The notes below the pieces were generated by a model. That model searched no databases. It had not been told where the DNA came from and saw nothing but the letters and a program-made list of their open reading frames with translations. A stretch of 64,000 nt of DNA, taken from the NCBI GenBank assembly GCA_030068075.1, contig CM057836.1, positions 68,485,788 through 68,549,787 on the forward strand. Reading direction: 5' to 3'. The DNA comes from Paguma larvata (taxonomy: Eukaryota; Chordata; Mammalia; Carnivora; Viverridae). The position numbers and the translations under genes are program-made. Shown piece by piece: positions 44,963 to 59,007 of the stretch (its first letter is position 1; every line of letters starts with the position of its first letter).

Positions 44963-47900
44963 TGAAAAATATAGTTGTAGTCTAATCACCCTTGTTAGAC
45001 ACTTCTCTTCATTTGGCCTTGTATCATGAGATTCTAATATTAAGCTTAGTCTTTTTTTTCCTCTGGATATTCCACAGAATAATACCTTTGAGGACAAAGG
45101 TTTTTGCTGGTTAGTGAAATTTTTCCCTTTTTAAGGAGTATGCCTTGCATGTACATTACTTGAAATTAATGAATGATTGTGAGATTTCATTGCACACCTC
45201 GGACAGGACTGCAAATGCCTTAACTTGACAGCAGTCACTGGAAAGAACATTCCATGAGCAGGTAACGTTTTCATTTTCTTTTGCCTTTGTTTTATTTGGG
45301 GAATAGTGGGCAGATGTGGCAAGAACCCCAAGTTCCATCAAGAATTCATGTCATTACTCAACTTTAGGAGAGGGAGGAATTTGCATATCAAATAATGCAG
45401 ATCTAACTCATGGTGATTAAATAAGCAGAGATTTCCACCTGGAGTGCATTTCCTACCCAGTAAAAATATAAATTAAAATAATCTGTATCTCAGTGTAACT
45501 TGTAGGGACTGATTTATTACATTTATCTCCTGTGAGGTCTAAGTTTATCCGAAACTGAGATGAATGTACACTTATTAAATCACAGCCATCTGCCACCACT
45601 GTCTCTAAAAATCGTATCATATTTAGAATATTAACTGTATATGAAATTAATATGACAGACCTCAAGTGATATATTTTAAGAAAATTTCCACAGCAAATAG
45701 GCAAACTATAACACAAAAGATTATCTTACGTTGAGAATTAATATTAGACTCTAAATTATTAAGATGGTCAGAAACTTTTTCAAACTTCTCCACACTTACT
45801 CAGAATTGCTCTGCTGTTTCTTTTGGTCACTCCATCCTTCTTCACCCCCATCCCCCAGTTTAGAGCAGATGTTGCTTGATAAGAAAAAAGAAAATACATG
45901 GTATCAGACTACCTATTTTTGCCATTGAAGAATAAATAGTAGGTTAGGAGGAAAGAAGAGCTAGCTGCATGTATTCAGACCTGTGGGACTGTTAAGAGGT
46001 GGCAGAGAAGTTTCTTTTTCAGCCACTTATATATCAGTAGTTTAGATGCAGGAATAGAATCTTCTTCAGTGGACAGGCCAGGGTACAGGTTTGTTCAGGT
46101 TCCTTGGGGAAAGGGCAGCTTTGAATTCCAGAGACCATCTCTGTCAGATTCTTGGTTTCCACCATTTTCCCCCTCATTGGAAAAGCTGTCAAGAATCTTT
46201 AAATGGAAAGAGAGCCTGTTTTCATTTAAAAATCGAAAGCTTATTTTCATGTGCGGAGAGGGTACTTTAAAAAAAAAAGTACTGTCTCTATGAATAGTGG
46301 TCGTATCAGTGTCAAAATATATGCTTTGATCTTTCAGCTTACAAAAGAAATGTCTCTGTGCACAATCCCAAACCAATCCCAGATCTCTGCCATCCATTAG
46401 CTTATATCATTGCTAAAATATATCTGTCGTGTGCATCTTTGAATTAAATTAAGGTCAGTGTGTGCAGATTCGCGGTCTGGAAGGTGAGCACAGAAGTGTA
46501 TTATCTACCGCTCTCCATTCTCCTCCACCCAGGATGGAAATAAAGGAAGATTCAGATTACTCTTGCCTTTCAGTCACTTGCAGTATTGAGAGCAAGTCTG
46601 CCGTCATAAAATAATTGTGTATGGAAGTTGCTTAAGGATCCACAGTCTTTTAATGCATATCATTTCTTCTCTGAACAATATTTCAAAAAGGTAGACAAGA
46701 GAGGACTCTAAAGTCACATTCTTCTAAAACATGAAGGGAAAAAATATTGGAATTAATGAAAAAAAAACAAGTTCTAGACTATTTTACAAAAAATAATTAT
46801 TGTAGAAAAATACACTAGTACAAACTAATCTTTAAGAAATTACTACCAAGCAAATCCAAGTCAGACTGAACAGTACTTTTCTGACTAACACATGAATTAT
46901 TTGCATGAAAAGGTGTGTTTGACAGTCTCTTCCTTAGTTTCATTTTAATGGACTTAATATGTCTTTTAAAAACTATAAAGATTACAAAGGAAATTTTCTA
47001 ATCCTTAGGATATTATCTAAAATGCATTATTAGTAGGATCTATACAGGCCATCATTCTTATTGTGTTTTCTTTTTGTCTGCCATAGTACAAAGCCTAAAA
47101 TCTTGGTTAATTCTGGAATAGAGTTACCAAGACAATCTCAGTCTTAAAGCTTAATTCCCTATAATACATCCAAACTCTTTAGGCTATGTGTTTCTCTGTA
47201 TCTTCTTTCTGCAAATTGGGCCTTTGTAGTGATATACTGAATCTCTAATGGTCCCAAATTTTACTCTTTCTCTCTTCTTTTAGTAACCTTAAAAATTGTT
47301 GGTGCAGTGATCTCTAAAAGTTAAAATACATTGAAAATTTGAAAACAAAACTTGTTCCTATCAACTCTAGGGGAATCCTAATTGTCATGTAAAAAAGTAA
47401 CTATGTAGTGGATGCAGGGGACTCTTGTGCTTTTGTTTTTGTTAGTTTTCCTTTCTTTCTTTCTTTTTTGTTTGTTTACTTGTTTTTATCTTTTCAAATC
47501 AATGATATAATGATGGAATATCCTTCTTGCCCTCAGGAAGGCATGGGACCACCTCTGCATCCATATAAAACATTGATTTTAATATAAACTCGTGATCTCT
47601 GATGTTTGTTTCGGTTCTTTGCATTATTTTGGTTTCTTTGTGCTTTGGATCTGCGTCTCTTCTCCTGCCCACCTGATCTTTCTTCCTACCAAGATTTACT
47701 CTTCTTTTCCACTACCAATATTGTTTTCTCCTTTTCTGTTTATCCTTGTTTTCTTACAAAAATAAAAATTCTCCGAGTTGAAAAAAGCTTTTTAGTAGGC
47801 AGACCCTCCATCTATTTTTGGCTTTCACAGAAAATGTTTATGTAATGCAAAGACAACAAAATTGCAGATGACATTAATGTGGACAAAGTGTCAAGGGTTA

Positions 47901-50644
47901 AAGTTCAATTCCTTTTATTTGCAGTACAGTGTGTAGAGGGAAAGAGAATGTGAGGCCTAGTACTTAACCTCACTTTGCACTCGGATAGAGTGAAGAAACA
48001 CTCCGAATAGTGTTACTGGAAAATGTACTGTGATAGATGTCTGGACGGGATAATAAGATCTTTGTATTATCATTTTATTACCAGAATGAAAAGATCAACT
48101 GAATATTAGTTACCACCCATTTTTTTTATGTAGTAAAAATGGAAAGCAATAAAATAATGCAAAATGTCAACCAGTGGCACTTAAGCCATATTAGATTGCT
48201 TTGATCAGGCTGCCAATGGCAAGCTACTTAAAAAGGTATGAGGAAATTTCTGGGGGCTGGCTCTTGTTAACACAAAGTGAATGTTCAGTTCAGAGCAGCT
48301 GCCCGATGCCTAAAGAGCGGACAACTGCAAAAGGGACTCTTGTACCTCAGTCCACACACAGTAGTCGCGTGATTGCTAGAGTTGTGTGAGTCATTGCTTC
48401 CCTTCACTGACGCTGTTCATCACCTGGGACAGGAGCTGCTCAAGGAATAAAAGGAGATGACTATAAATACAGGACTCACGAGTTTTTGGGTTTTTTGTGT
48501 TTGTGTTTTTTTTAGTTATTTTTCTTTTTTTAAAAAACTGAAAGTAGATATGAAGGAAAGGAAAATAGAAGACAATTTATATATGATTTTTTTTCACAAA
48601 AATCTAGCATTAGACTTCTGATTAAAAAAAAAAAGTAGCTAAAATAGGCAAAGGGAATTGGCACGTGATCCTGAGTCTTTAGAAAATATCAGAATCGGAA
48701 TGAAATTTAAAGATGTGGCCATTTGGATTATCCACATTTTACACTTATGGGAATTATAAAGAAGAGTACAGGTTTTTCCTTGCACAATTAAATGGCTACA
48801 GAGATTGGGCAAATCTTAGTGTGACAGCCTGATAAGTAGAAGACTTGGGTCCATTTTTGTGAACAATTACTCTGTTAGTTTCTTTTATACAAACACAAAA
48901 TGCTGCAGTGTTTTAAATGTGTGAAGGTTAAGAATTCCTCTTGAAATCAGACTCAATTACTAATTGATTGGCTGAAGCATTTTCTTACTGCTGTTGAGAA
49001 AATCTGTGCTCAAAAGGACACAAAATTCCAGATTAGTGTGGACCAAATTCATCAAATCCTCTGTCATGGTTTAAAGTTGGGATTATCACAATGGCCCTGG
49101 TAGATAGTCTCAGAAAGGCCTAGAAAGTTTCAGAAGAAACATTTGAACTTGATATTCCCTTGGTTTCTGCGAAAAGAAAAAATTTTTATATACAACCAAA
49201 TATCACCAAATGACCACAGCCTGTCATTCAGTTGTTTTTGTTTGTTGTGTTATTAGAAAGAGTTGATTTATAAATATCTATCACTTCCTTCGTAGTTTAA
49301 GGTGTCTGTTTTCTTTTCCATTTATTTATTTATGTATTTCTTTTGATAGAGATGTAACATTTCCATATGTATCATAGACCCAGAAAATCAAGGATAGAAA
49401 TTTGAATCTCGTCATTAATGAGACTATTTTATTATTTTTTTGCACTTAGTTTCTATCTCATTGTGAGATGCATGATTAGAATATCATTCATTGTAAGGAA
49501 AACAATAATAATTTTCTGTATTTGTAGCACTTGGTCTTTTTACTTATATGCCCTGATTTAGGTTCATAGAGCTCTAACTCCTAAAATATCAAAAAGACTA
49601 AAAAGAACTCTGTGACTTCTATTTAAAACAGTCGGCAATTTTTAGGACAGCCTTGATGTTCACAGATGATCTTAAGCGGCAGGCACCATGCTCACTTTAC
49701 TAGTAGCACAAATATAGATTAGAGAATTTTGTACAAATTTTGTATTCCTAATTTTATTCAAAAGAAAGCCACTAACAACTTGTACCCTTTCGATTGCTTA
49801 TCTATCAGAGAATATGAAAACAAATATTATGATCATGGATTTCAGTCCCTCATATAGTCCCTAGAGAGAAATTAGGTATCTGCTACCTGCTTAAATAGAT
49901 GCATAATTTAAAAGATAAGGACTATGTGTGCCCAACTATGGGTCAGATATGATTAATATAAGCACTCCAGCTTAGCTTCCATTTATAGGAGTATACATAT
50001 CCTTGAACAACATGGTTTATGATGCAGAATATGAACTTTTTTAAATATTACAAAACTTTGATTGATGGTTTTAAAAAGTTTTAGTTTTGAGAAATCGGTA
50101 TTTTGTTATTTATTTAATTATTTCTATATATTTTACTATCTTGTGGAATTGTCAGTATTTTCTGAGAAAATAGCTGGGCTATATGAAATTGCTTGCATAA
50201 TTTAGAAATGCTAATTGTTTTTATTTTAAATTGAGACAAATTGCAAAAATAAAATTAACAGTTTCCATAGCCTAAGTTTCAAAGAAATGCTAGGGTTCAC
50301 ATTCAGTAAGTTGGTTTCCCTAAAGATTATGGTATACTATATAAAGACTCATCAAAACATAAGATATAAAATATAGTAATTTGTATTGAGGTCTAAACAC
50401 TCAATAATTTGCTTTTAAACTAGAATTTTAGAATATTTTAACAGCAAAACTCATGAATTTATTTCCACTAACTCAGAAGTTATAATTATTCAAATAGCTT
50501 TTAGATTGAATTACATTACTATATACAAAAAAAAATGTTAAGCCAAATGGAAACTTCTACTAGAAAAAGTGTTTTTTTTCTAATCCATTTAAGAGACTAT
50601 ACCTTAAAAAAATTTGAAAAAAAAATAAAAGCTAATGTTTTTTT

Positions 50645-51244
50645 TTTTTTAATTGAGTATAATTGACGCACAGTGTTATATTAGTTTCAGGTGTACACGT
50701 AGTGATTCAACACGTTTGTACATTATTCTATGCTTACCAGAAGGAAGCTACCATCTGTCACCATACAAGGCTATTTATTACAACCTCACTGACTGTATTC
50801 TTTATGCTGTGCCTTTTATCCCTGTAACATTCTCATTCCAAACTGGAAGCCTGTTTCTCACACTTCTCTTCACCATTTTACCCACCCGCCACCCACCTTC
50901 TAAATTTTTTAAATGACTACCCCGCCCGAAAGTATGAATTTGTTCTCCATATTTATAGGTCTAATTCTTTTTCTTTGTTTGTTTGTTTGTTTATTTATTC
51001 CTGTGTGTGTGTGTGTGTGCACATGTGCGCTTGTGTAGATTTCACATATTAGTGAGATCATATGGTATTTGTCTGGCTCTGTGTGACTTACTTCATTTAG
51101 GAGAATATCCTCTGTAGGTCCGTCCACCCATGTTGTCACAAATGGATGATCTCATCCTTTTTTATTGCTGCATAATAGTCCATATTATATATATACATAT
51201 TTATATACATATATCATATATATGGAGTATTATGTGCATATGTG

Positions 51245-51286
<42 letters not shown>

Positions 51287-51600
51287 CTACCACATCATCT
51301 TTGTCCATTCATCTACGGATGGATACTTGGGTTGCTTCCATATCTTGGTTATTGTAAATAATGGTGCCTTGAATATGGAGATGCATATATCTTTTCACAT
51401 CAGTGTTTTCTTTGGGTGAATACCCAGTAGTGGAATTGTGGATCATATGCTATTTCTATTTTTAATTATTTGAGGAACCGCCATACTGTTTCCACAATGG
51501 CTGTACAAATTTATATTCCCACCTACAGTACACAAGTGTTCCTTTCTCTCTATATCTTCACCAATACTTATTTCTTGTCTTTTTTATTTTAGCTAAGAAA
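50645..51600 (-). mobile_element. L1 LINE 3' end, reverse orientation, 5'-truncated
   Basis: On the + strand it begins with poly-T and 'attgagtataattgacgcac', then 'tcaggtgtacacgtagtgat', 'agtgagatcatatggtattt', 'attgctgcataatagtccat', 'tccattcatctacggatgga', 'tgggtgaatacccagtagtg' and 'ccatactgtttccacaatgg'. These are hallmarks of the 3' part of an old mammalian L1 read backwards. A (TG)n run, AT-rich repeats and a (CA)n run lie inside it. The open frames here are antisense L1, not genes. Confidence 0.88.
51248..51284. repeat. (CA)n microsatellite within the antisense L1
   Basis: About 18 pure CA units following AT-rich palindromic text at 51187-51230. A (TG)9 run at 51003-51020 lies in the same element. 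Confidence 0.93.
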
Positions 51601-51789
51601 ATACACTTTTGAATGTTTCTATGAATCTGTTTAGCCTTGGTCACTATTCTTATCTATTCATTAAAAAACAGTCCCTGAAAACCATTACTGGTCATTATTT
51701 TAGAACAATAATATTGTTTCTACAATATTTTATGTTTATTTATATTATACCTCTGAGTCCATTAATTTTTTAGTAGTTAAGAAATAGAC

Positions 51790-52440
51790 GTATATTCAGG
51801 GTACTTTAGTTAATGAAGGTTTATTATAAGAACACACTAAGAGCAGATATAGACAGGAAATAATTTCAGTCACAACATTACAGGTTTTATGGAGATTAGG
51901 ATGGGATTCAAGAACAAGAAGAGTGTTCAACACACAGTGTGGCTCCAGTGGCCCAGGTATTGTGTCACCTTTTCATCTGCTGTCACTAAAGGCTCCCTTC
52001 TCGATGTTGTGCCTTCATGGTGACTTCGTTATCCTCTGTCTTTTCTTATGGTGCTCCAGCTGTTCCTGATCTCCGTACTGACTCGCTTCAGCATGGTGGT
52101 AGCTTCCATTTTTTCATGTCTTCTGCTTATTCATGGTGTTTCCTCTCCTTCTCCGAGCTTCTGTTCTCTGTGTCCCTTGGTTTTGTGCTGCTCCTATACC
52201 AACCGTTGTCTCTATGTAGGTTATGTGTTCAAATTCCCCTAGAAAGATAATCTAGTGGATTCGCTACTTATTCTTATGCTGTTGAGCAGAACTTTCAAAC
52301 AATGTCACATCATAAGCTACTAATCAGATTTAGCGTTGGGGGTATATGCCAACTGGTAACCGAGTCAGCTGTGATCAGAGCAGGAGCCCAGGCCCACATA
52401 ATATACTCTCCTCAAAGGAATACAAGAACAGCAGATTTTT
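51790..52440. other. Unassigned GC-richer block after the antisense L1
   Basis: Moderately GC-rich sequence with no recognised domain on either strand. The + strand open frame at 52017-52250 gives a hydrophobic peptide with no family resemblance. The abrupt change in composition suggests an old inserted element, unidentified. Confidence 0.3.
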
Positions 52441-55400
52441 CCACATGAGCATCTTTTCTCTAGGGTATCTGATTTAAAATGTTTTTACTTTACCCATAAA
52501 TGCCCATGAGAATAACAATTTCTTCAACGTATAATTGGCTAACGTGTGGTGTGTAAGTCAGTGGGAAAGGCTATTTAAATTGGAGGTGAGGGTAATGAAT
52601 GGCACCATCAACGAATTTGAAGTTTGAAATGTTCAGTATGCTCAGAGCTCTTATCCATTCCTTTCACTTGTTACCAATGGGAGCAAAGAGCAAGATGGAT
52701 AAGAAGTACATTATGAAAACTGTTTCCCCAAAGGTAAAGTAAGAAATCCTAACAGTATTTAAATTGCCATTATTTTAATTGCACTAATATTAGATTATTT
52801 GTTTGTTGTTATTTGTTCTTTGAATGCATCACTTATACAGTTGTGAGAATTCTTCACCCTCCTATCACCCTTCCTAGGACATCTATAAAATTAGACTGAA
52901 AATATTTTGTGCATAGTACTATTGAAAATTAATTAAATTTCAAAGTCAGTTGCCTTTTTCTATAGACGATTATTACAGTTAAAATTGCTTTGAAAATATA
53001 GGATTTAGGGGAAGAATTATCAATTCTCATTTTTAAAAAATTACCTACAAAGAATATACACAGCTTGTGAATATAGGCACTCATTAAATTGTGAGATACG
53101 TGGAAAATATCAATCCATATTGGAAATCAAGAAATTTCCAGTGTAAATAAATGTGCACTACCAGAAAATCCAAATAATCCTGAAAAGTTTTGCATTTCAG
53201 AAAGTACAAATGAAATAGTCAGTGCATGTGAAAATGAAAACCCAAATATTATAGAATTAATATACTATAATGGCATGACTGAAAATTGGTATTACCGATT
53301 TTCACACATTATTAAGGGTCCAATAAAAGAAAAGAAAATATAAATGATTTAATAAGTTATGCAAATCCCTTTGGAAGACATACATATTCACCTAATAGTG
53401 TTGAAATAGATCAAAATGGAGGTAGAACATGATATTGATTACAATAATATTAAAAAGTAATAAAAATAGAAATAATAAGCACTTAAAATTCTCAAAGTGA
53501 CAGGATAGGCAATGAGATTCTTAGTTCAAACTGTAAGCAGTAAAGAAATAATTGGCATCTCCTTTTTTTTGAGTTATCAAGTGCAAAATTGACAACCACC
53601 ATAACAAAATGGCATTTCTGCAGTATTTCTAGAAAGATATCCCTCAAAATTGTTATAGTTCCTGCTATACAGATTATGGATAATTTTTAATCTCTTATTT
53701 TTGTTCATCATCCATACATTCTAAGTTTTCTACAGTTTTTTTTTACTCTACCAATTTAAAATATGCTATGAAAGGTAAATAAAAGTAAAGTCTTTGTTAA
53801 GATATAATGGAAACCAATCCCATCATTATTTAGGACGTTCTAGGTTTATACCACAACATATGTTTGTATTATGGTTTGTATATTTTAAATATATTTGGAG
53901 ACTACTTTCCCACCAGTTTTGAGTTACAAAAAATCAAAATGAGTCTCTTTTTAAGCAATACTCGACTCCTAATTGGAAATAATATTCATATTTGGAAGCT
54001 AGAAGAAACAGAAAATATAAAAGAGACCATTTCAGTCTTCAGAGAAATATTTTATTCATATTTTAAATGTCCTTATAACACATAATACTTTGCATGTTAC
54101 ATACTTAATATATAATACACTGTGTAATATGTGTTTCTTTTAAAATATAGGTATAGAATCATGGTCATTTGGAACCTGTACTTTTATTTTAGCAACAAAT
54201 TGTAAACAGTATGCCCAGAATATGCTATGAGATGTATTATTTCAAAACTTAATCCATTGCTCAGCTTCTATGTTATTCCAAAATAATATAAAGTAGGTCC
54301 CAGTTATTGAACAGGTTGAAGAAAGATGGAGAGGAAACGTACATGTACAAAAGTAAGTTATATTATGATTCATCAGCCATCTCAGAGCAGTCAAATTAAA
54401 ACTGATGGGAAGTAGTGAGCAAGATCTTGTGAAACAAACCATATTGGAGTAACCTTGATTAAGAAGATACTTATAGATTCATTGCTATAAATTATCCTTG
54501 ACTTTAACCCACTAAGCGAAAACCTACTAACATAATCTCATCATAGGAAGACTGACTGGAACAAGCACATGGACATAACCTTACTTTTAGCAGTTGGTCA
54601 ACTAGGTCCAAGGAACCTGCAAATACTATTTCTTTAGATTAAGCAAGTTAATGTGGCATAAGATTTAATTGCTAGTAACTGTTGATATAGTTGGATAAGC
54701 ACCTTTTAAGAACACTTCCAGTATAGGAAGGCAGGCCATGCATTTTAGAAGATTTTGACCCAAAGACACCTTCAAATACAGGAGCAATCTCAATATATTC
54801 CCCATTACTCTAATAATGGTTAAATACAATCATACCACTCAAAGACTAAATCACAGTCATCAATGACTAAAAAGTTAGCCTGATAAGTAAATACGCTAAT
54901 AACGATAAAAGAAAACAATTAATTTAGCACTGTTTGTTATTGCATTATTAAAATTCAAAGTAAAGAAGGGCTTAGTAAATAATCATATCATTGCTTGGAA
55001 AAATGTGTATTATTATTCCAATTTTTACGTGATAGATGAATAAGTTATGATGTGTTACTTGTCCATTACCTTTTTTGATGCAGTCATTGAGGAAAGAAAA
55101 AAGATCAAAGCAAATGAACTACTACAGTTCAACAGTTCTAAAGACAAAATACTTCCATCATATTCCTTGGAATGTGTTTTATTTAAAAAATAGTTTCATA
55201 ATTTTTAAGCAAATACTGAAAAATAGATTTTCAAGCATCATAATTGCTTCCCAAAGAAAAGAAAGGAAGGGGATAAATAAATTAACAAAGGCAGAAACTG
55301 AGACTTATTTTTCTAATATACTTTTTTTTTTATTTTGTGGAAAAAGTTTGTTAAAGAATACCCAAAAAATACTGAGGGGAGCTAAATTGTATAAATTCAA

Positions 55401-56792
55401 TCTTATATTTAAAGATATTCCAGTGTACTTACATTAACAAGATAAGGAAAATAAAATACAGATAAGCCATCTTTCTTTGTATTATGCAAAAAGATGCCTC
55501 CTGGGCCTTCTCATAAAAAGAAACTCTATAACTAAAATAATAGTATATTCTGATGAGGAATGATATATTTAATTAAGTAATCTTTTGTTTTTACTCTAAA
55601 TCTGTGACTTTTTAGTGAAATGTCAAATATTTATAAATTTCCAAGTGCTTAATATCTGTATGGTTTTTCATTTTTTTCATTCAGGTAGCTTGAAATTTTG
55701 TAAGTATTGCATAAGACGTGTTAAATCAGTAGCAATATAAATCAATATAATTCTTTTCATGTTACACCAAAGGTGAATACATTTTCCATATATAATGCTT
55801 ACTTAAAATCACATTAACTATTTAGTACTTAATTATACCTGCAAGCTATCCTATTATGTGATAAGCATTTCTTGGAAATGGCCTTTTTTCCTTAAAATAA
55901 AGTCACAGTCCAAATTTTTTCTTTCAGAGTATTAGGTGTATTTTATTACACTTCTTCCTAAACTCACCAGTTGAGCTAGATTAGATTTAAAGTGAACAAT
56001 TTTAAAACATTCTTTGAACAATGTATTTATATAATTTGTGTTCATTTTTACTGTGTTGTAAATGTAATTATATTCTTAAAAGGTAATTTATATTTCTTCA
56101 AATGTATGTTTTTTCATATTGAAAATTATTTACATCTGAGGTATTTATCCTGCTGTCATAAATGGGTACAATCAATGTCAAAGCTATAGAGGCTAACTAT
56201 TTCTGAGTAGATGACTTAATCCCTATTGATTCATTTGCCTACAGCTATGATATTAAGCCAGATATGGAGCATGAGGGGAGACACCTAAATATTTTAAAGT
56301 TTATTTTGTAGATAATAGAATGGCATTGGTGTGATCTAGGAAAATGGCGGAGGATGAGTCTCTGTAGGGTATTTCCAGCAGCTCTTCAAGGTCAGATCTT
56401 TTGGCAAACAAGACCCATATTTTCTTATAATTACTCATTAATTCTTGAATCCCTCAGTTCCTGAACCAACTATTTTCTTTGTATTTAGAAGTTATTGACT
56501 GCTAGCCATAGGTCATTTTGCTTTCCCAGACTCTACACAGTATTAAATTTATTTTCAAGGGAACTGGTCAAAAAAGCTGTTCAAATAATGAGCCAGATAA
56601 CTGAGTTTTCCAAGTTCTCCAACTGTATGACTTACTGGATTCCATGCTTCCAAAAATGACAACAAAGGAATAACGCTTTCTATTTCCTAACACTTCTAGT
56701 GAACGTAAGCATTAAAAATTAATGGAGTTCTTTTTCTTTAACTCTTTGGCTTAATTCAGTATCAAGAGATATTTCATCTGCTACAAGCATAC

Positions 56793-56815
56793 GCACACAC
56801 ACACACACACACACA
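56793..56815. repeat. (CA)n microsatellite
   Basis: About 11 CA units. Confidence 0.92.
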
Positions 56816-56984
56816 ATCCAACAAACTCTAAACAAGTATACCCATTCAATAAACATTTAGTGAATGGCTGTTACATTCAAGGCACTAAGCCATAGATATA
56901 GGAAATTTTTTTTGATATTTTAAACCCAGTGAAGGGAAGATAATAGTGGCAATATAATAATGAAAATAATAATATTATTACTAT

Positions 56985-57200
56985 AGCTGAGAACTTACTA
57001 TGTACCAGTCTTTGCTTTAAATTATTCAAAATCATTAAATTTATTTGTGTTGTGAAGTATCTCTATTACTAGCTTATTTTACAGATATAAATATTGAGGC
57101 CCAGAATCCCTTAATAGATTACCCAAGTTCACACAGTTAGTAACTTATGGAACAACGATAAAAACCCAACCTGGGAGTCCGGAACACATGCACTAGACCA
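56985..57200 (-). repeat. MIR SINE, reverse orientation
   Basis: 'gagaacttactatgtaccag', 'ttattttacagatataaata', 'ttgaggcccagaatccctta', 'cccaagttcacacagttagt' and 'aacccaacctgggagtcc' are the reversed MIR consensus in order. Confidence 0.72.
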
Positions 57201-57238
57201 AGAGATACACATTCTAACACTTTTAAAAACACTAGGAC

Positions 57239-57316
57239 GGGGCACCTGGATGGCTCAATCAGTGAAGTGTCTGACTGTTGGTTTGGGCTCAGGGCATGAT
57301 GTCACAATTCATGAGA

Positions 57317-57372
<56 letters not shown>

Positions 57373-57391
57373 TAAATAAGTAAACTTAAAG
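57239..57391 (+). mobile_element. Feliform SINE remnant with (TC)23
   Basis: Head 'ggggcacctggatggctcaa' and 'gggctcagggcatgatgtca', then a jump straight into 23 pure TC units (57323-57368) and 'ataataaataagtaaactta'. Flanking repeats aaaaacactaggac and aaaaatacaaggac are a likely target duplication. Confidence 0.86.
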
Positions 57392-58454
57392 AAAAATACA
57401 AGGACAGATTTAAATAATAATCTAACCAAAACAGAGACAATATAAGTAATTAGCATATGACTATTTTATTTCTTCACAAAAATTATATAGTTTATAAAAT
57501 GCCTTTCTTTTGTTGTTCATTTTTATTTTTGAAAAATCAACATCTTGAAGGTCAAAGTCTGGCTTTACATTATTTAGCCACAGTACTTTTTAATTAGAGA
57601 AGGATGTTTCTAAAACTTACAATATAAGGAAATGTGTCTATCCTTAGGATTCTATGAACATCATCTTGTTTATAAAGAAAAGGCAAGTAGCTCTTCATAA
57701 AGACATTCAGAAGAGTTGTCAAGGATGTATCCTTAACTAAATTGAGGGGACGTTGAAGAGAGAGAGAGAGAAGAGGGGGGAGTTACATGACTTGGCAGGT
57801 AGCTCAGCCTCATGGCTGTTAGGATGATTATTAGTCTGTCATGAAGCCCGAGTCTGACTGGCACCACGCCCAGCAGGTAGGATAGCTCTGAGACAACTCC
57901 TCTGATACCCCAGAGGCCTTGCCATTAAGTGCCAACGGATGGGGAAGGTGACCCAACAGTACCTCTTAAGGGAATAAATGAAGTATTTTGCTTCCAGCCT
58001 TGTCTGCATATTTCCAAACATAGAGCTAAATGAAACTTAAAATAAATAAGCACAAAACTTAATTCTTCACATCAGGGCTGACTTCAGCAGCATGCAGTTT
58101 GCAGTCACCCATGGCCCTATGCTTAGAAGGACCTGTGTTTGAATTCATGGCCTGCTGTAACTGTCCGAAAATTCTTCCTTTTGAACAAGAGCCCCACATT
58201 TTCAGTTTGCATCAGATTTGCAAATTATTTTGTCAGTTAATCTCCTAGTAATGTTAGTAAATAGCAGAAGAAGAATTTGGAAGTGCAATTTACCTGTGTC
58301 TAATATTAATTTATAATTAAATTCCCTAGCCGATTCAAGTGATAAATAAAAACAAGAGAATTTTGCTCCCAGTCCAATATCTAGGCATGGAGAAAGATAA
58401 CATAGAAACATTTAATGAAGAGTTACTCTTTCCTACCCCTCCTCCCCCTCCTCG

Positions 58455-58496
58455 TCCTCCTCCTCCTCCTCCTCCTCCTCCTCCTCTTCTTCTTCT
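58455..58496. repeat. (TCC)n/(TCT)n pyrimidine tract
   Basis: 42 nt of uninterrupted pyrimidines, mostly cct units passing into ctt, preceded by an interrupted C-rich run from 58436. The poly-leucine open frame over it is an artefact. Confidence 0.95.
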
Positions 58497-58536
58497 ATTT
58501 CTTTAAGCAGAGTTTAGATTATTTTTTAAAGTCATT

Positions 58537-58601
58537 ATTTTTTTTATTTTATTTTTTTATTTTTATTTTTTATTATAATAATTTATTTTCAAATTGGTTT
58601 T
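58537..58601 (-). mobile_element. Very short L1 3'-terminal fragment, reverse orientation
   Basis: T-rich text followed by 'aataatttattttcaaattg' and 'gttt' is the reverse complement of the L1 end seen at 5278-5310 (ccagtttgaaaataaattat plus A-rich tail). Only about 25 bp of L1 plus its tail are recognisable. Confidence 0.55.
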
Positions 58602-59007
58602 AAAACCAGAAACTAAGGCAAAACCGAACAGCAGACTGAAGGTGTCATAATTACAACCTGAGAAACACATCCTCTTGTCATTTACAAGGAGGAGGGCTGC
58701 TGCCAGGAACCATGACTCAGGCATCAAGCAGCATGGTGCTAGCCCGTCTCTCCTGCTTTTCTCTCTTCCCGTTATTGTCACAATGACAAGTCTTGTTTCC
58801 ATCTTCCCACTGGGTCCTGCCTCATGCCAGAGGTTACTGTCCTCAAAGTCAACTGCCAAATGAAACTTGTTACTATCTGGAAATGTGAATATATGTAGAC
58901 ACCTAATTTTATACACACACACACAGATATCATGCATTTTAATGAAAGACTGCTGTTCTAAATTTGTAGAGCCAGGAAAAGTAACTAAATTTTAGAATTA
59001 GGTGGCC

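Noticed and set aside
50653..51357. Open frames on both strands as small genes
   Set aside because: They fall in an antisense L1 fragment and its internal (TG)n and (CA)n runs.
55075..55437. 120-codon plus-strand open frame as a gene
   Set aside because: It is lysine-, asparagine- and isoleucine-rich as expected from AT-rich random sequence, with no domain or conserved start context.
58415..58603. Leucine-rich hydrophobic peptide as a membrane protein
   Set aside because: It is a translation of the CCT/CTT tract and neighbouring T-rich DNA.
58563..58937. 124-codon minus-strand open frame as a coding gene
   Set aside because: Its end runs into an L1 tail and T-rich sequence; no known domain or conserved motif is visible.
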